NCBI GenBank assembly: GCA_934553255.1
Contig: CAKTEZ010000001.1
Location: 48,832 to 112,831 of the forward strand
DNA from: an uncultured Oscillospiraceae bacterium
Lineage (GTDB): Bacteria; Bacillota; Clostridia; Oscillospirales; Oscillospiraceae
Direction: 5' to 3'
DNA length: 64,000 nucleotides
Shown here piece after piece: positions 1 through 8,006 of this stretch. Within the stretch, counting starts at the first letter, position 1. Every line of letters starts with the position of its first letter. Below the pieces are notes generated by a model. It was not told the DNA's origin. It saw only the letters and a list, made by a program, of their open reading frames with translations, and did no database searches. Position numbers and translations under genes: made by a program.

Positions 1-1
1 C

Positions 2-718
2 CGCCGGTACCTTCTCGGCGGGGAGCTGCACGGTCTGATGAATTATCCGTTCCGTACGGCGCTGATGGCGTACCTCAAGGGCGCGGGCGACGCCGCCTCC
101 TTCCGCGACGCGATGGAGACCGTTCGGGAGAATTACCCTGCGCCGGCCTTTTACGGCGCGATGAATTTCCTCTCCACGCATGACACCCCGCGCCTGCTGA
201 CGATCCTCGGCTGCGACCACCCGCCGCTCGATAAGGACGAACGCCGCGGCTACCGTCTTTCGTCTGCCGAGCATACGCGCGGCATGGCGCTGCTGCGGCT
301 CGCGGCATTGGTGCTGTACGCCTTCCCCGGCTCGCCCACGGTCTATTACGGCGACGAGGCGGGCATGGAGGGCTTTGAAGACCCCTTCAACCGCTGCACC
401 TATCCGTGGGGGAGGGAGGACGCGTCTTTGCTGGACTATTTCCGCACGCTCGGCGCGCTGCGCGCGCAGCGTGAGTCGCTGCAAAGCGGAGAGCTGTCCT
501 ATCCGCTGGCGGAGGGGCGCGTGCTGTGCTTTGCGCGCCGCAGCGGGGACGAGCTGTCGCTCTGCGCCGTCAATGCAGGAGACGAGCCGGCGGCGGTTTC
601 TCTGCCGTGGGACGGAGCGCTTGCGCGCGACGCGCTCGGCGGGCAGTCGTTCCTTGCCGAAAGCGGGCGGCTGCACATCGCGCTCATGCCCTACGACGGG
701 CTTCTGCTGACGGAGTGA
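2..718 (+). CDS. Glycoside hydrolase family 13, C-terminal part (5' end outside window)
   Basis: The frame is open from base 2 and has no start inside the window, so about 238 C-terminal residues of a longer enzyme are seen. The first residues (LHGLMNYPF) resemble the conserved stretch of neopullulanase/cyclomaltodextrinase-type GH13 enzymes. STHDTPR is the region IV motif carrying the second catalytic-site Asp, and GSPTVYYGDEAGM is the usual end of the barrel, followed by a small beta domain. The nucleophile and acid/base residues lie upstream. Probable role: cytoplasmic hydrolysis of alpha-glucans or maltodextrins. Subfamily (neopullulanase, cyclomaltodextrinase or alpha-glucosidase) cannot be told from this fragment. 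Confidence 0.85.
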   Translation, partial: RRYLLGGELHGLMNYPFRTALMAYLKGAGDAASFRDAMETVRENYPAPAFYGAMNFLSTHDTPRLLTILGCDHPPLDKDERRGYRLSSAEHTRGMALLRLAALVLYAFPGSPTVYYGDEAGMEGFEDPFNRCTYPWGREDASLLDYFRTLGALRAQRESLQSGELSYPLAEGRVLCFARRSGDELSLCAVNAGDEPAAVSLPWDGALARDALGGQSFLAESGRLHIALMPYDGLLLTE

Positions 719-737
719 CGATGGGAGGAATGCTTTG

Positions 738-753
738 CGTTTCACGTGAAACA
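738..753. promoter_or_regulatory. parS: parS centromere-like site (site 1)
   Basis: CGTTTCACGTGAAACA matches the bacterial parS consensus TGTTTCACGTGAAACA at 15 of 16 positions; the inner 14 bases are a perfect palindrome. It lies between the GH13 gene and soj, about 140 bp upstream of soj, the usual place for a ParB loading site. Confidence 0.9.
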
Positions 754-812
754 TTCCTCTTTTCCGTTTGCGCGGTTTCCGCAAATTCCGATTGAAAAAT
801 TTTGCTTTGCGG

Positions 813-840
813 TTGAAATCAGCGTGAATTGTGTTATACT
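813..840 (+). promoter_or_regulatory. Sigma-A-type promoter of soj-spo0J
   Basis: TTGAAA (813-818) and TATACT (835-840) are separated by 16 bases, in an AT-rich gap just upstream of the soj ribosome binding site. Confidence 0.7.
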
Positions 841-894
841 GAACCAAATAGATTTTGACGCTCCGGCACATGGCCGGTTTCCGGAGGAAGGCGG

Positions 895-1665
895 GTGACG
901 GCTTTGGCGAAAACCATTGCGATCGTAAATCAAAAAGGAGGCGTCGGCAAGACGACCACCTGCGTGAATATGACGGCCGCGCTCTGCGAGCGCGGCAAGC
1001 GCGTGCTGCTGTGCGACTTCGACCCGCAGGCGAACTCCACCTCCGGCATGGGCGTGGACAAGTCTCTCTCGCAGGGCGTTTACGATGTGCTTATCAACGG
1101 CACGGACGCGAAAAGCGCCGTGGTCGCCACGCGCTACGGCGATGTGCTGCCCTCCGCCAAGGCGCTGGCGGGCGCGGGCATCGAGATGATCGACCGCCCG
1201 CGGCGCGAGTTTCTGCTCAAGGACGCGCTGGACGCGCTCTCGCCGGACTATGACTTCATTCTCATCGACTGCCCGCCCTCGCTCGAGCTGCTGACGCTCA
1301 ACGGGCTGTGTGCGGCGGATACGCTGCTCGTGCCGGTGCAGGGCGAGTATTACGCGCTCGAGGGACTTTCCGACCTGATGAACACCGTACGCATCGTGCG
1401 CCGCAGCCTGAACCCGAAGCTGGAGCTGGAGGGCGTGCTGCTGACGATGTTCGACGGGCGCACCAACCTTGCTATGCAGGTGGCAGAGGAGGTCAAGCGC
1501 TACTTCCCGGGCAAGGTGTATGCGACAGTCATTCCGCGCAACGTGCGCCTTTCCGAAGCGCCGAGCCACGGCAAGCCCATCAATGCCTACGACCGCACCT
1601 CCCGCGGCGCGGAGGCCTACGGCGCCTTTGCCGACGAGTTTCTGAAGAAAAGTGAAAAGGCGTAA
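895..1665 (+). CDS. soj: ParA-family chromosome partitioning ATPase Soj
   Basis: ParA/Soj is a DNA-bound ATPase that works with ParB and parS to separate replicated origins and, in sporulating Firmicutes, to control replication initiation. The 256-residue protein has the deviant Walker A motif KGGVGKTT at residues 14-21 with its signature lysine, the A' motif DFDPQAN near 43, and Walker B IDCPPSLE near 124. Length and motif spacing are normal. Translation most likely begins at GTG 895, a few bases after the GGAGGAAG ribosome binding site. parB follows 83 bp downstream, and parS sites flank the pair. Confidence 0.95.
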   Translation: MTALAKTIAIVNQKGGVGKTTTCVNMTAALCERGKRVLLCDFDPQANSTSGMGVDKSLSQGVYDVLINGTDAKSAVVATRYGDVLPSAKALAGAGIEMIDRPRREFLLKDALDALSPDYDFILIDCPPSLELLTLNGLCAADTLLVPVQGEYYALEGLSDLMNTVRIVRRSLNPKLELEGVLLTMFDGRTNLAMQVAEEVKRYFPGKVYATVIPRNVRLSEAPSHGKPINAYDRTSRGAEAYGAFADEFLKKSEKA

Positions 1666-1748
1666 AACGATCCGGCGCGATCTCAAATAACGCGCAGGAA
1701 CGAAAGCTGCATAGCTTGGAGATACCTTTTACAGAAAGGAGAATTTTC

Positions 1749-2639
1749 ATGGCAAATGCCAACCGAGGGCTGGGCAAGGGCCTCGGCGCGCTGCTCGGCG
1801 ACGCCGCGCTGCGTACCGAAAGCGCCGACAGCTTGTATCTGCCCATCGCACAGGTGGAAAGCTGCGCGACGCAGCCGCGCCGAAATTTTGACGACGAGGC
1901 GCTTGCCGACCTCGCCGACTCCATTCGAGAACACGGCATCATTCAGCCGCTGACCGTGCGGAAGCTTGCCTCCGGCTACTATCAGATCATCGCGGGCGAG
2001 CGTCGTTGGCGCGCCGCGCGCATGGCGGGACTCACGCAGGTCCCCGCCATCGTCATCGAGGCGGACGACCGTAAGGCGATGGAGCTGGCGCTCATTGAGA
2101 ACTTGCAGCGCGAGGATCTCGACCCCATTGAGGAAGCCGAGGGCTACAAGACCCTGATGGAGACCTACCACATGACGCAGGAGGATGTGGCGGCGCGCGT
2201 GGCAAAGTCCCGTCCCGCCGTGGCAAACGCGCTGCGCCTGCTTGCGTTGGATAAGGATGTGCGCGAGCTGCTGACGGGCGGACAGCTTTCCGCGGGCCAC
2301 GCCCGCGCGCTGCTGCCGCTGAGCGCCGTCAAGCAGCGCGAGGCCGCGCAGACCGTGCTGGCGCAGGGGCTGAATGTCCGCCAGACCGAGGCGCTGGTCA
2401 AGCGCCTGACGACGGAAAAGAAAACGCGCGACCCGAGCGTAGAGGAAATGACGCGCCGCCTGCACACCCATATCGCGGAGGAGGAGCTGACCGCGTCGCT
2501 CGGCCGCGGCGTGAAGATCGTCGGCGGCCGCAAAAAGGGCCGTATCGAGCTGGATTATTACGATCTGGACGATCTGAACGACCTGCTTGACGCGCTCGGC
2601 ACGTTGCAGCACCGCAAAAACGGAGGAAGCAAGAAGTGA
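1749..2639 (+). CDS. spo0J: ParB-family chromosome partitioning protein Spo0J
   Basis: ParB is a CTP-dependent DNA clamp that loads at parS and spreads, stimulating Soj and recruiting SMC. The 296-residue protein has an N-terminal Soj-interacting stretch (GLGKGLGALLG), the CTP-binding/ParB box with GERRWRA near residue 85, a helix-turn-helix (TQEDVAARVAKSRPAVANAL) near 140-160 and a C-terminal dimerisation domain. ATG 1749 sits six bases after AAGGAGA, so an in-frame upstream start is unlikely. The stop overlaps the GTG start of the next gene (GTGA), implying coupled translation. Confidence 0.95.
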   Translation: MANANRGLGKGLGALLGDAALRTESADSLYLPIAQVESCATQPRRNFDDEALADLADSIREHGIIQPLTVRKLASGYYQIIAGERRWRAARMAGLTQVPAIVIEADDRKAMELALIENLQREDLDPIEEAEGYKTLMETYHMTQEDVAARVAKSRPAVANALRLLALDKDVRELLTGGQLSAGHARALLPLSAVKQREAAQTVLAQGLNVRQTEALVKRLTTEKKTRDPSVEEMTRRLHTHIAEEELTASLGRGVKIVGGRKKGRIELDYYDLDDLNDLLDALGTLQHRKNGGSKK

Positions 2640-3031
2640 CCGATTTTATCCACGAAGCACCGGTGCCGGAGGAAAAGCCGACCGCGCCGGAGAAGCCGAC
2701 GAGCGAGAAGGAACGCCAGAAGCGCGTTTACATCTATGTCGCCGTCCTCTTTACCATGGCGTTTCTTTTGATCCTGTGGTCGTTTTTGGCGAACCACCGC
2801 TCCAACCAACAGGTCATCAGCGAGCTGCGCGGCAGCACCGATCTGGTGCAGTCCACCATCGAGCAGAACATGGAGTTGGAGGAGGAAGTCCGTTCGCTCG
2901 AACAGGAGGTCGACGAGCTGGAAAAAAGGCTCGCGGACGCACAGAGCGCGTTGACCGAGGCGCTGGGCGAGGCGGAGAAGTACCGTGCGCTGTATGAGGA
3001 ATCTGCCGCGGGAGAGAACGAAGCGCCGTAA
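2636..3031 (+). CDS. Small membrane-anchored coiled-coil protein of unknown function
   Basis: A 131-residue protein starting at GTG 2636, overlapping the parB stop by four bases. It has an acidic/proline-rich N-terminus of about 30 residues, one membrane span (about 32-50), and a long charged coiled coil (about 55-115) rich in Glu and Leu, so the coiled coil should face outward if the N-terminus is inside. I do not recognise a family. In related Clostridia a short membrane protein (DUF4446-type) often follows parB, and this could be a positional counterpart, but no sequence similarity was established. The overlap with parB argues that it is a real gene. Confidence 0.7.
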   Translation: MTDFIHEAPVPEEKPTAPEKPTSEKERQKRVYIYVAVLFTMAFLLILWSFLANHRSNQQVISELRGSTDLVQSTIEQNMELEEEVRSLEQEVDELEKRLADAQSALTEALGEAEKYRALYEESAAGENEAP

Positions 3032-3046
3032 GGGAGAACAGGACTG

Positions 3047-3062
3047 CGTTTCACATGAAACA
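3047..3062. promoter_or_regulatory. parS: Second parS-like site (one base off the palindrome core)
   Basis: CGTTTCACATGAAACA differs from site 1 only at the central G (CACATG in place of CACGTG). It lies between the coiled-coil gene and serS, on the far side of soj-spo0J from site 1. Probably a weaker ParB site; binding is inferred. Confidence 0.65.
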
Positions 3063-3110
3063 TTCTGACGCGTTCAGGCGTCGATACAATTTATTTTGAG
3101 GTAGGAGATT

Positions 3111-4415
3111 ATGCTGGACATTCGATTTATCCGCGAAAATCCCGACCTGGTGCGGGAAAACATCAAGAAGAAGTTTCAGGACGCGAAGCTTCCCCTCGTG
3201 GACGAGGTGCTGGAGCTGGACGAAAAGAAGCGCGCCGCCATCACCGAGGCGAGCGAGCTGCGCGCGCAGCGCAATCAGCTTTCTAAGCAGGTCGGTATGC
3301 TGATGGGGCAGGCGAAGAAGGACCCGAGCAAGCTGGAGGAGGCCGAAGCGGTCAAGGCCAAGGTCAAGGCGCAGGCAGACCGTCTGGCGGAACTGGAAAA
3401 GCTGGAGGTCGAGTACGAGGAGAGGCTGCATCAGGATATGCTGCAGATCCCGAACATCATCGACCCGAGCGTTCCCATCGGACCGGACGACAGCTGCAAT
3501 GTCGAGGTGGAGCGCTTCGGCGAGCCGAAAACGCCGGACTTTGATATTCCGTACCACACGCAGATCATGGAGAGCTTTGACGGCGTGGATATGGACGCGG
3601 CGGGCCGCGTGTCCGGCGCGGGCTTCTACTATCTGCTCGGCGACATCGCGCGGCTGCACGAGGGTGTGCTTGCCTATGCGCGCGATTTTATGATCGACAA
3701 GGGCTTCACCTTCTGCATCCCGCCGTTCATGATCCACGGCAATGTGGTCGAGGGCGTGATGAGCCAGACCGACATGGACGCCATGATGTACAAGATCGAG
3801 GGCGAGGACCTCTATCTCATCGGCACGAGCGAGCATTCGATGGTCGGCCGCTTCATCGGCGAGATCCTGCCGGAGGAGAGCCTGCCGCAGACGCTGACCT
3901 CGTACTCCCCCTGCTTCCGCAAGGAGAAGGGTTCGCACGGATTGGAGGAGCGCGGCGTGTACCGCATCCACCAGTTTGAAAAGCAGGAGATGATCGTGGT
4001 CTGCAAGAGCGAGGACAGCATGAAGTGGTACGAGCAGATGTGGAAATGGAGCGTGGAGCTGTTCCGCAGCATGGACATTCCCGTGCGCCAGCTCGAGTGC
4101 TGCTCCGGCGATCTCGCCGACCTGAAGGTCAAAAGCTGCGACATCGAGGCGTGGTCCCCGCGTCAGCAGAAGTATTTCGAGGTCTGCTCCTGCTCCAACC
4201 TCGGCGACGCACAGGCGCGCCGACTGAAGATCCGCGTCAAGGGCGCGGACGGCAAGCTGTATCTGCCGCACACGCTCAACAACACCGTGGTCGCGCCGCC
4301 GCGTATGCTCATCGCGCTGCTGGAGAACAACCTGCAGGCGGACGGCAGCGTGCTTATTCCGAAGGTCCTCCAGCCCTATATGGGCGGCAAGGAGAAGCTG
4401 ACGCCGAAAAAGTAA
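3111..4415 (+). CDS. serS: Seryl-tRNA synthetase
   Basis: Cytoplasmic class II synthetase charging tRNA-Ser. The 434 residues are the normal length. The N-terminal 100 or so form the two-helix coiled coil that binds the tRNA long arm (Glu/Lys-rich stretch around residues 30-105). Class II motif 2 is visible as FRKEKGSHG followed by RGVYRIHQFEK around 265-285, and the C-terminal motif 3 region lies near 385-400 (HTLNNTVVAPPR). ATG 3111 follows GAGGTAGGAG. The leader (3032-3110) is too short for a T-box riboswitch, which controls serS in many Firmicutes. Confidence 0.97.
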   Translation: MLDIRFIRENPDLVRENIKKKFQDAKLPLVDEVLELDEKKRAAITEASELRAQRNQLSKQVGMLMGQAKKDPSKLEEAEAVKAKVKAQADRLAELEKLEVEYEERLHQDMLQIPNIIDPSVPIGPDDSCNVEVERFGEPKTPDFDIPYHTQIMESFDGVDMDAAGRVSGAGFYYLLGDIARLHEGVLAYARDFMIDKGFTFCIPPFMIHGNVVEGVMSQTDMDAMMYKIEGEDLYLIGTSEHSMVGRFIGEILPEESLPQTLTSYSPCFRKEKGSHGLEERGVYRIHQFEKQEMIVVCKSEDSMKWYEQMWKWSVELFRSMDIPVRQLECCSGDLADLKVKSCDIEAWSPRQQKYFEVCSCSNLGDAQARRLKIRVKGADGKLYLPHTLNNTVVAPPRMLIALLENNLQADGSVLIPKVLQPYMGGKEKLTPKK

Positions 4416-4478
4416 AGCAATTCCACTCTGCAATATTTTTGCGCGATATTACAAATAGTTTTCAAAACGAGGTGTGTA

Positions 4479-5534
4479 ATGGGCGTTTCCGAGCGTAAAC
4501 AGGAGCTGCCGTGGCTCAATCTGGCGTTCTGCGCGATGGTCCTCGGCAGTCATTGCTCCGGTCACCCCATCACGCAGCTTGACCCGCAGAGCGGGCAGTT
4601 CGCGCTGGTCTATCTGCTTCAGCGGCTGAGCTATGTGAGCGTGTACGGCTTTTTCCTGCTCAGCGGCATCAAGCTGACGCTGCCGCGTCGGCGGCGTGTG
4701 AGCGTAGGGGAGTACTACCGCGGACGGCTCAGGTCCATTTTCCTGCCGTACCTGCTCTGTATGCTGGTCTACTATGCGTGGTTCAGCGTCGTGCTGGGGT
4801 ACTTCCGGCCATCGGTCGGCGATTTCCTTGGCTATCTGGTGCGCGGCGACCTGTCCAGTCCGTTCTACTTCATTGTCGCGCTCGCGCAGTTCGTGCTGCT
4901 CATGCCGCTGCTGCGGTACACGGCGGAGCATATTTCGCCCGCGCTGGCGCTGCCGTTGGCGCTTGCGGTGAGCTGGATGAGCGAGCTGTACTTCGAGCCG
5001 TTTTTGCAGCTGTTTGACCCGTCTGTCACATTTGCCTATGGCGACCGCGTGTTCACGACGTACCTCTTTTATTACCTCGCGGGCTGCTACATCGGGCAGC
5101 GGTACGAGGACTTTATCACGGCTCTGCGGCGAAACCGACGGTTCGTTATCGGCGCGTTCGTGCTGTTTGCGGCGTTTGATCTGCTCCTGTCCTACCGCGG
5201 GCGGGTGCTGGCGCTGTGGTCGCCGCTCTGGCCGATGGCGCACTTGGCGTATCTGTTGGCGGGCATCGCGTTCTGTTTCCTTGCGGCGGCGGAGATCGGA
5301 CGGCCGCTCCCGCGTGCGCTCGCACAGGTGGATAAGGCGAGCTTTCTGATCTATCTCTATCATGCGCTGGTCATCTCCGCGCTCGATAAGCTGCTTGAAC
5401 GCGCGGGCGTCGGCGGCGTGGCCGTGCCGTATGCCATCCGCATCGCGGTGGTGTTCGTGCTGGTGCCGCTGGGCTGTATTGCGTGGCAGCGTCTGTGGAG
5501 CGCGGTAAAAACGGCGGGGAACGCCGAAGCATAA
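4479..5534 (+). CDS. Acyltransferase family 3 membrane protein
   Basis: A 351-residue polytopic protein with about ten hydrophobic segments, typical of the acyltransferase-3 (OafA/YrhL, NodX) family, which O-acylates extracytoplasmic sugars such as peptidoglycan, polysaccharide or glycolipid. The N-terminal part (LNLAFCAMVLGSHCSGH) has the family's first helix with a His near residue 30, and YVSVYGFFLLSG follows as helix two. The usual active site involves a His in the first loop; which residue serves here is inferred. ATG 4479 follows GAGGTG. The gene sits alone between serS and mscL; the acceptor is unknown. Confidence 0.8.
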   Translation: MGVSERKQELPWLNLAFCAMVLGSHCSGHPITQLDPQSGQFALVYLLQRLSYVSVYGFFLLSGIKLTLPRRRRVSVGEYYRGRLRSIFLPYLLCMLVYYAWFSVVLGYFRPSVGDFLGYLVRGDLSSPFYFIVALAQFVLLMPLLRYTAEHISPALALPLALAVSWMSELYFEPFLQLFDPSVTFAYGDRVFTTYLFYYLAGCYIGQRYEDFITALRRNRRFVIGAFVLFAAFDLLLSYRGRVLALWSPLWPMAHLAYLLAGIAFCFLAAAEIGRPLPRALAQVDKASFLIYLYHALVISALDKLLERAGVGGVAVPYAIRIAVVFVLVPLGCIAWQRLWSAVKTAGNAEA

Positions 5535-5549
5535 GACAGGAGAGAGGAT

Positions 5550-5996
5550 ATGAAGAAGGTTTTTGAAGAATTTAAGGCGTTTGCCATGCGCGGCAATGTG
5601 CTGGATATGGCCGTCGGCGTTGTCATCGGCGGCGCGTTCGGCAAGATCACGACCTCGTTGGTGAACGACATCATCATGCCGCTCATCTCCATGATCATCG
5701 GCGGTGTGGATTTTTCTGCATGGAAATGGGTACTCAAGGCTGCCGTAGTGGAGGGTACCGAGGTCATTAAGCCAGAGATCGCCGTGAACTTCGGCAATCT
5801 GGTCTCCGTCGTTCTGGACTTTATCATCATCGCATTCGCGGTGTTCTGTATGCTCAAGGCCATCAACAAGGTGCACGATAAGCTCTCCAAGCCCGAGCCG
5901 GAGGCCGAACCGGAGCCTGAGGAAGAGCCGGAGCCGACGAAGGAGGAGCTGCTGCTCACCGAGATCCGCGACCTTTTGAAGGAGCAGAGCAAGTGA
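5550..5996 (+). CDS. mscL: Large-conductance mechanosensitive channel
   Basis: MscL forms a pentameric pore that opens under membrane tension to release solutes during hypo-osmotic shock. The 148-residue protein begins with the amphipathic FEEFKAFAMRGN helix. TM1 is at about 15-42 (VLDMAVGVVIGGAFGKI), then comes a periplasmic-type loop, and TM2 at about 82-106 (FIIIAFAVFCMLKAIN). The C-terminal segment is stretched by a Glu/Pro-rich run before a final helix (about 133-147). The stop overlaps rsmG (GTGA). Confidence 0.95.
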   Translation: MKKVFEEFKAFAMRGNVLDMAVGVVIGGAFGKITTSLVNDIIMPLISMIIGGVDFSAWKWVLKAAVVEGTEVIKPEIAVNFGNLVSVVLDFIIIAFAVFCMLKAINKVHDKLSKPEPEAEPEPEEEPEPTKEELLLTEIRDLLKEQSK

Positions 5997-6688
5997 CCGC
6001 GCTGCTGCGGGAAGGTTTGCGGGAGCTGGGTCTGGACGAGAGCCGCGCGGAGATGCTTGAGCGCTTCGCCGGACTGCTGCTGGAAAAGAACGAGGTGATG
6101 AACCTCACCGCCATCACCGAACCGACGGCGGTCGCGCAGCTGCATCTGCTCGACAGCGCGGCGCTGACGCAGTTCGCTGATCTCTCCGGAAAAACGGTGG
6201 TGGATGTCGGCACGGGCGCGGGCTTCCCTGGGATGCCGCTGCGTATTCTGAAGGACGATTTTGACCTGACGCTGCTCGACAGCCTCGGCAAGCGCATTGC
6301 GTGGCTTTCCGAGGTCTGCGGCGTGCTGGGACTGGAGCGCGTGGAGTGCGTCCACGCGCGGGCGGAGGAATTTGCCGCCGCGCGGCGGGAGAGCTATGAC
6401 CTCGCCGTATCGCGCGCGGTCGCGCAGCTGAATATGCTGTGCGAGCTGGCGCTGCCGCTGGTGAAGGTCGGCGGGCGCTTCCTTGCGATGAAGAGCGTGG
6501 ACACCGAAGACGAGATCGCCGCGGCAAGGGACGCCGTCAGGGCGCTCGGCGGGCGGATCGCCGGAGTCGAGGATTATAGGATACCGACGAGCGAGGTCAC
6601 GCACCGCGTCGTCATCATTGAGAAAATAACGCCGACGCGTGCGAAGTATCCGCGCGCGTTTGCGAAGATCAAAAAGCAGCCGCTCTGA
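5993..6688 (+). CDS. rsmG: 16S rRNA (guanine-N7) methyltransferase RsmG (GidB)
   Basis: RsmG uses S-adenosylmethionine to methylate 16S rRNA near the decoding site (G527 in E. coli numbering). The 231-residue protein has the Rossmann SAM-binding signature VDVGTGAGFPGMPLRI near residues 71-86. The start is GTG 5993, overlapping the mscL stop. In many bacteria rsmG stands beside soj-spo0J near the origin; here it is 3.4 kb from spo0J, with serS, acyltransferase and mscL between, and mnmG/mnmE are not visible. Confidence 0.95.
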   Translation: MTALLREGLRELGLDESRAEMLERFAGLLLEKNEVMNLTAITEPTAVAQLHLLDSAALTQFADLSGKTVVDVGTGAGFPGMPLRILKDDFDLTLLDSLGKRIAWLSEVCGVLGLERVECVHARAEEFAAARRESYDLAVSRAVAQLNMLCELALPLVKVGGRFLAMKSVDTEDEIAAARDAVRALGGRIAGVEDYRIPTSEVTHRVVIIEKITPTRAKYPRAFAKIKKQPL

Positions 6689-6736
6689 GGCGGCGAAGCC
6701 CGCGCTGCGGCGCGGAGAAAAAGGACGGGATGCAGA

Positions 6737-7483
6737 ATGGGGCAGGTCATCGCCGTGGTGTCCGGCAAGGGCGGCACGGGAAAAACTTCATTTACGGCTC
6801 TCGTCGGCTCGGCGTTGGCGGAGATGGGACAGAGAACGCTGTGTCTTGACTGCGATGTGGGATTGCGAAACCTCGACTTGGCGCTCGGCATGAGCGACAG
6901 CGCGCTGATGGACTTCACGGACGTGATCTCCGGCCGCGCGACGCTGGAGCAGGCCGCGGTGCGGCATCCGCGCTGCGACCGCCTGTATCTGCTGACCGCA
7001 CCGGTCGGGCTGCATGACGACATCCGCACGAGCCAGATGAAAGCGCTGCTCGACGAGGTGCGGGAGCGGTTTGATTACTGCCTGATCGACGCGGGCGCGG
7101 GGCTTGGCGACGCCTTCCGGCTCGCCACCTGCGCGGCGGACCGCGCGGTGGTGGTCGCCACGACCGATTCCACGAGCCTGCGCGACGCGCAGCGGACGGT
7201 GATGGAGCTGCGGGACTTTCCGAACGGAAGGCTGCATCTGGTCGTCAACCGCGTGCGGCGCAAGCTGCTCAAGGCGCTGAGCAGCAATATAGACGACGCC
7301 ATCGACGCGGCGGGACTGCCGCTGCTGGGCGTTATTCCGGAGGACGAGGGCATTCCCATCGCGCTGGGCCGAAGCGCCCTCACGGTGTTTTCCCGCCGCA
7401 GCTATGCCGAGCAGGCCTGCTGCAACATTGCGCGCCGCCTGATGGGCGAGCGCGTGCCGCTGATGAAGCTGCCGCGGCGATAA
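6737..7483 (+). CDS. minD: MinD-like ATPase lacking the C-terminal membrane helix
   Basis: MinD-type ParA ATPases normally bind the membrane as ATP dimers and position MinC to block polar septa. The 248-residue protein has the deviant Walker A motif GKGGTGKTS (about residues 10-18), the MinD-typical GLRNLDLALG near 44-53, and a clear Walker B (CLIDAGAGLG). It also carries the late MinD motif ending in NIARRLMGERVPLM. The reading frame then stops after five more residues (KLPRR), where most MinDs continue with an amphipathic membrane-targeting helix. No minC or minE is in the window. It lies 47 bp upstream of the MgsA-like gene; minD-to-mgsA linkage is common in Clostridia, often with minE and rodA between. 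Confidence 0.85.
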   Translation: MGQVIAVVSGKGGTGKTSFTALVGSALAEMGQRTLCLDCDVGLRNLDLALGMSDSALMDFTDVISGRATLEQAAVRHPRCDRLYLLTAPVGLHDDIRTSQMKALLDEVRERFDYCLIDAGAGLGDAFRLATCAADRAVVVATTDSTSLRDAQRTVMELRDFPNGRLHLVVNRVRRKLLKALSSNIDDAIDAAGLPLLGVIPEDEGIPIALGRSALTVFSRRSYAEQACCNIARRLMGERVPLMKLPRR

Positions 7484-7530
7484 ATGATTTTGCGTGATAA
7501 CAAATTTACGATAGAAAGGGGCGCGGTTAT

Positions 7531-7947
7531 ATGAATATCGCTCTCATGGCACACGACAACAAGAAGGACCTGATGGTGCAGTTCTGCACAGCCTACGCCG
7601 GCATCCTCTCCAAGCATACCATCTGCGCGACGAACATCACCGGCAAGATGGTCGCCGAGGCCACCGGCCTGCCCATCCACCTGTTTCTCGCGCGCGTACA
7701 CGGCGGCGCGGAGCAGATCGGCGCGCGCATCGCCTACAACGAGATCGATCTGGTCCTGTTTTTCAACGACCCGCGCGACGATAAGTCCTGTGAAAGCGTG
7801 AGCTATATTTCCCGCCTGTGCGACCAGAACAACATTCCCTTTGCCAGCAATGTGGCGACGGCGGAAATGCTGGTGCTGGGTCTGAACCGCGGCGACCTTG
7901 ATTGGCGCGACATCGTGAATCCGAAAACCAAGCCGTTTACGGCGTGA
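7531..7947 (+). CDS. Methylglyoxal-synthase-like protein with altered active site
   Basis: The 138-residue protein aligns over its whole length with methylglyoxal synthase (MgsA), which converts dihydroxyacetone phosphate to methylglyoxal. Fold markers are kept: IALMAHDNKK at the start, ATGLP, QIGARIA, FFNDP, and NIPFASNVATAE. The catalytic features are not. The GGDQQ motif with the catalytic Asp reads GGAEQ, the HDPD segment with the active-site His and second Asp is replaced by SCESV, and the phosphate-loop GTTG reads NITG. It is therefore probably not a normal synthase; it may bind a phosphate ligand or another protein. ATG 7531 follows GAAAGGGG. Confidence 0.8.
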   Translation: MNIALMAHDNKKDLMVQFCTAYAGILSKHTICATNITGKMVAEATGLPIHLFLARVHGGAEQIGARIAYNEIDLVLFFNDPRDDKSCESVSYISRLCDQNNIPFASNVATAEMLVLGLNRGDLDWRDIVNPKTKPFTA

Positions 7948-8006
7948 TTTTGAATACAAAAAGTATTTTATTAACTCGAAATTACAGATAGGAGTTGTTT
8001 TGCCTT

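Noticed and set aside
2734..3063. Minus-strand frame beginning MFHVKR over the second parS-like site
   Set aside because: The start is the palindrome itself read on the other strand; the rest is antisense to the coiled-coil gene and Ser-rich, a typical shadow.
3032..3110. T-box riboswitch before serS
   Set aside because: The leader is under 80 bases and lacks the T-box core sequence.
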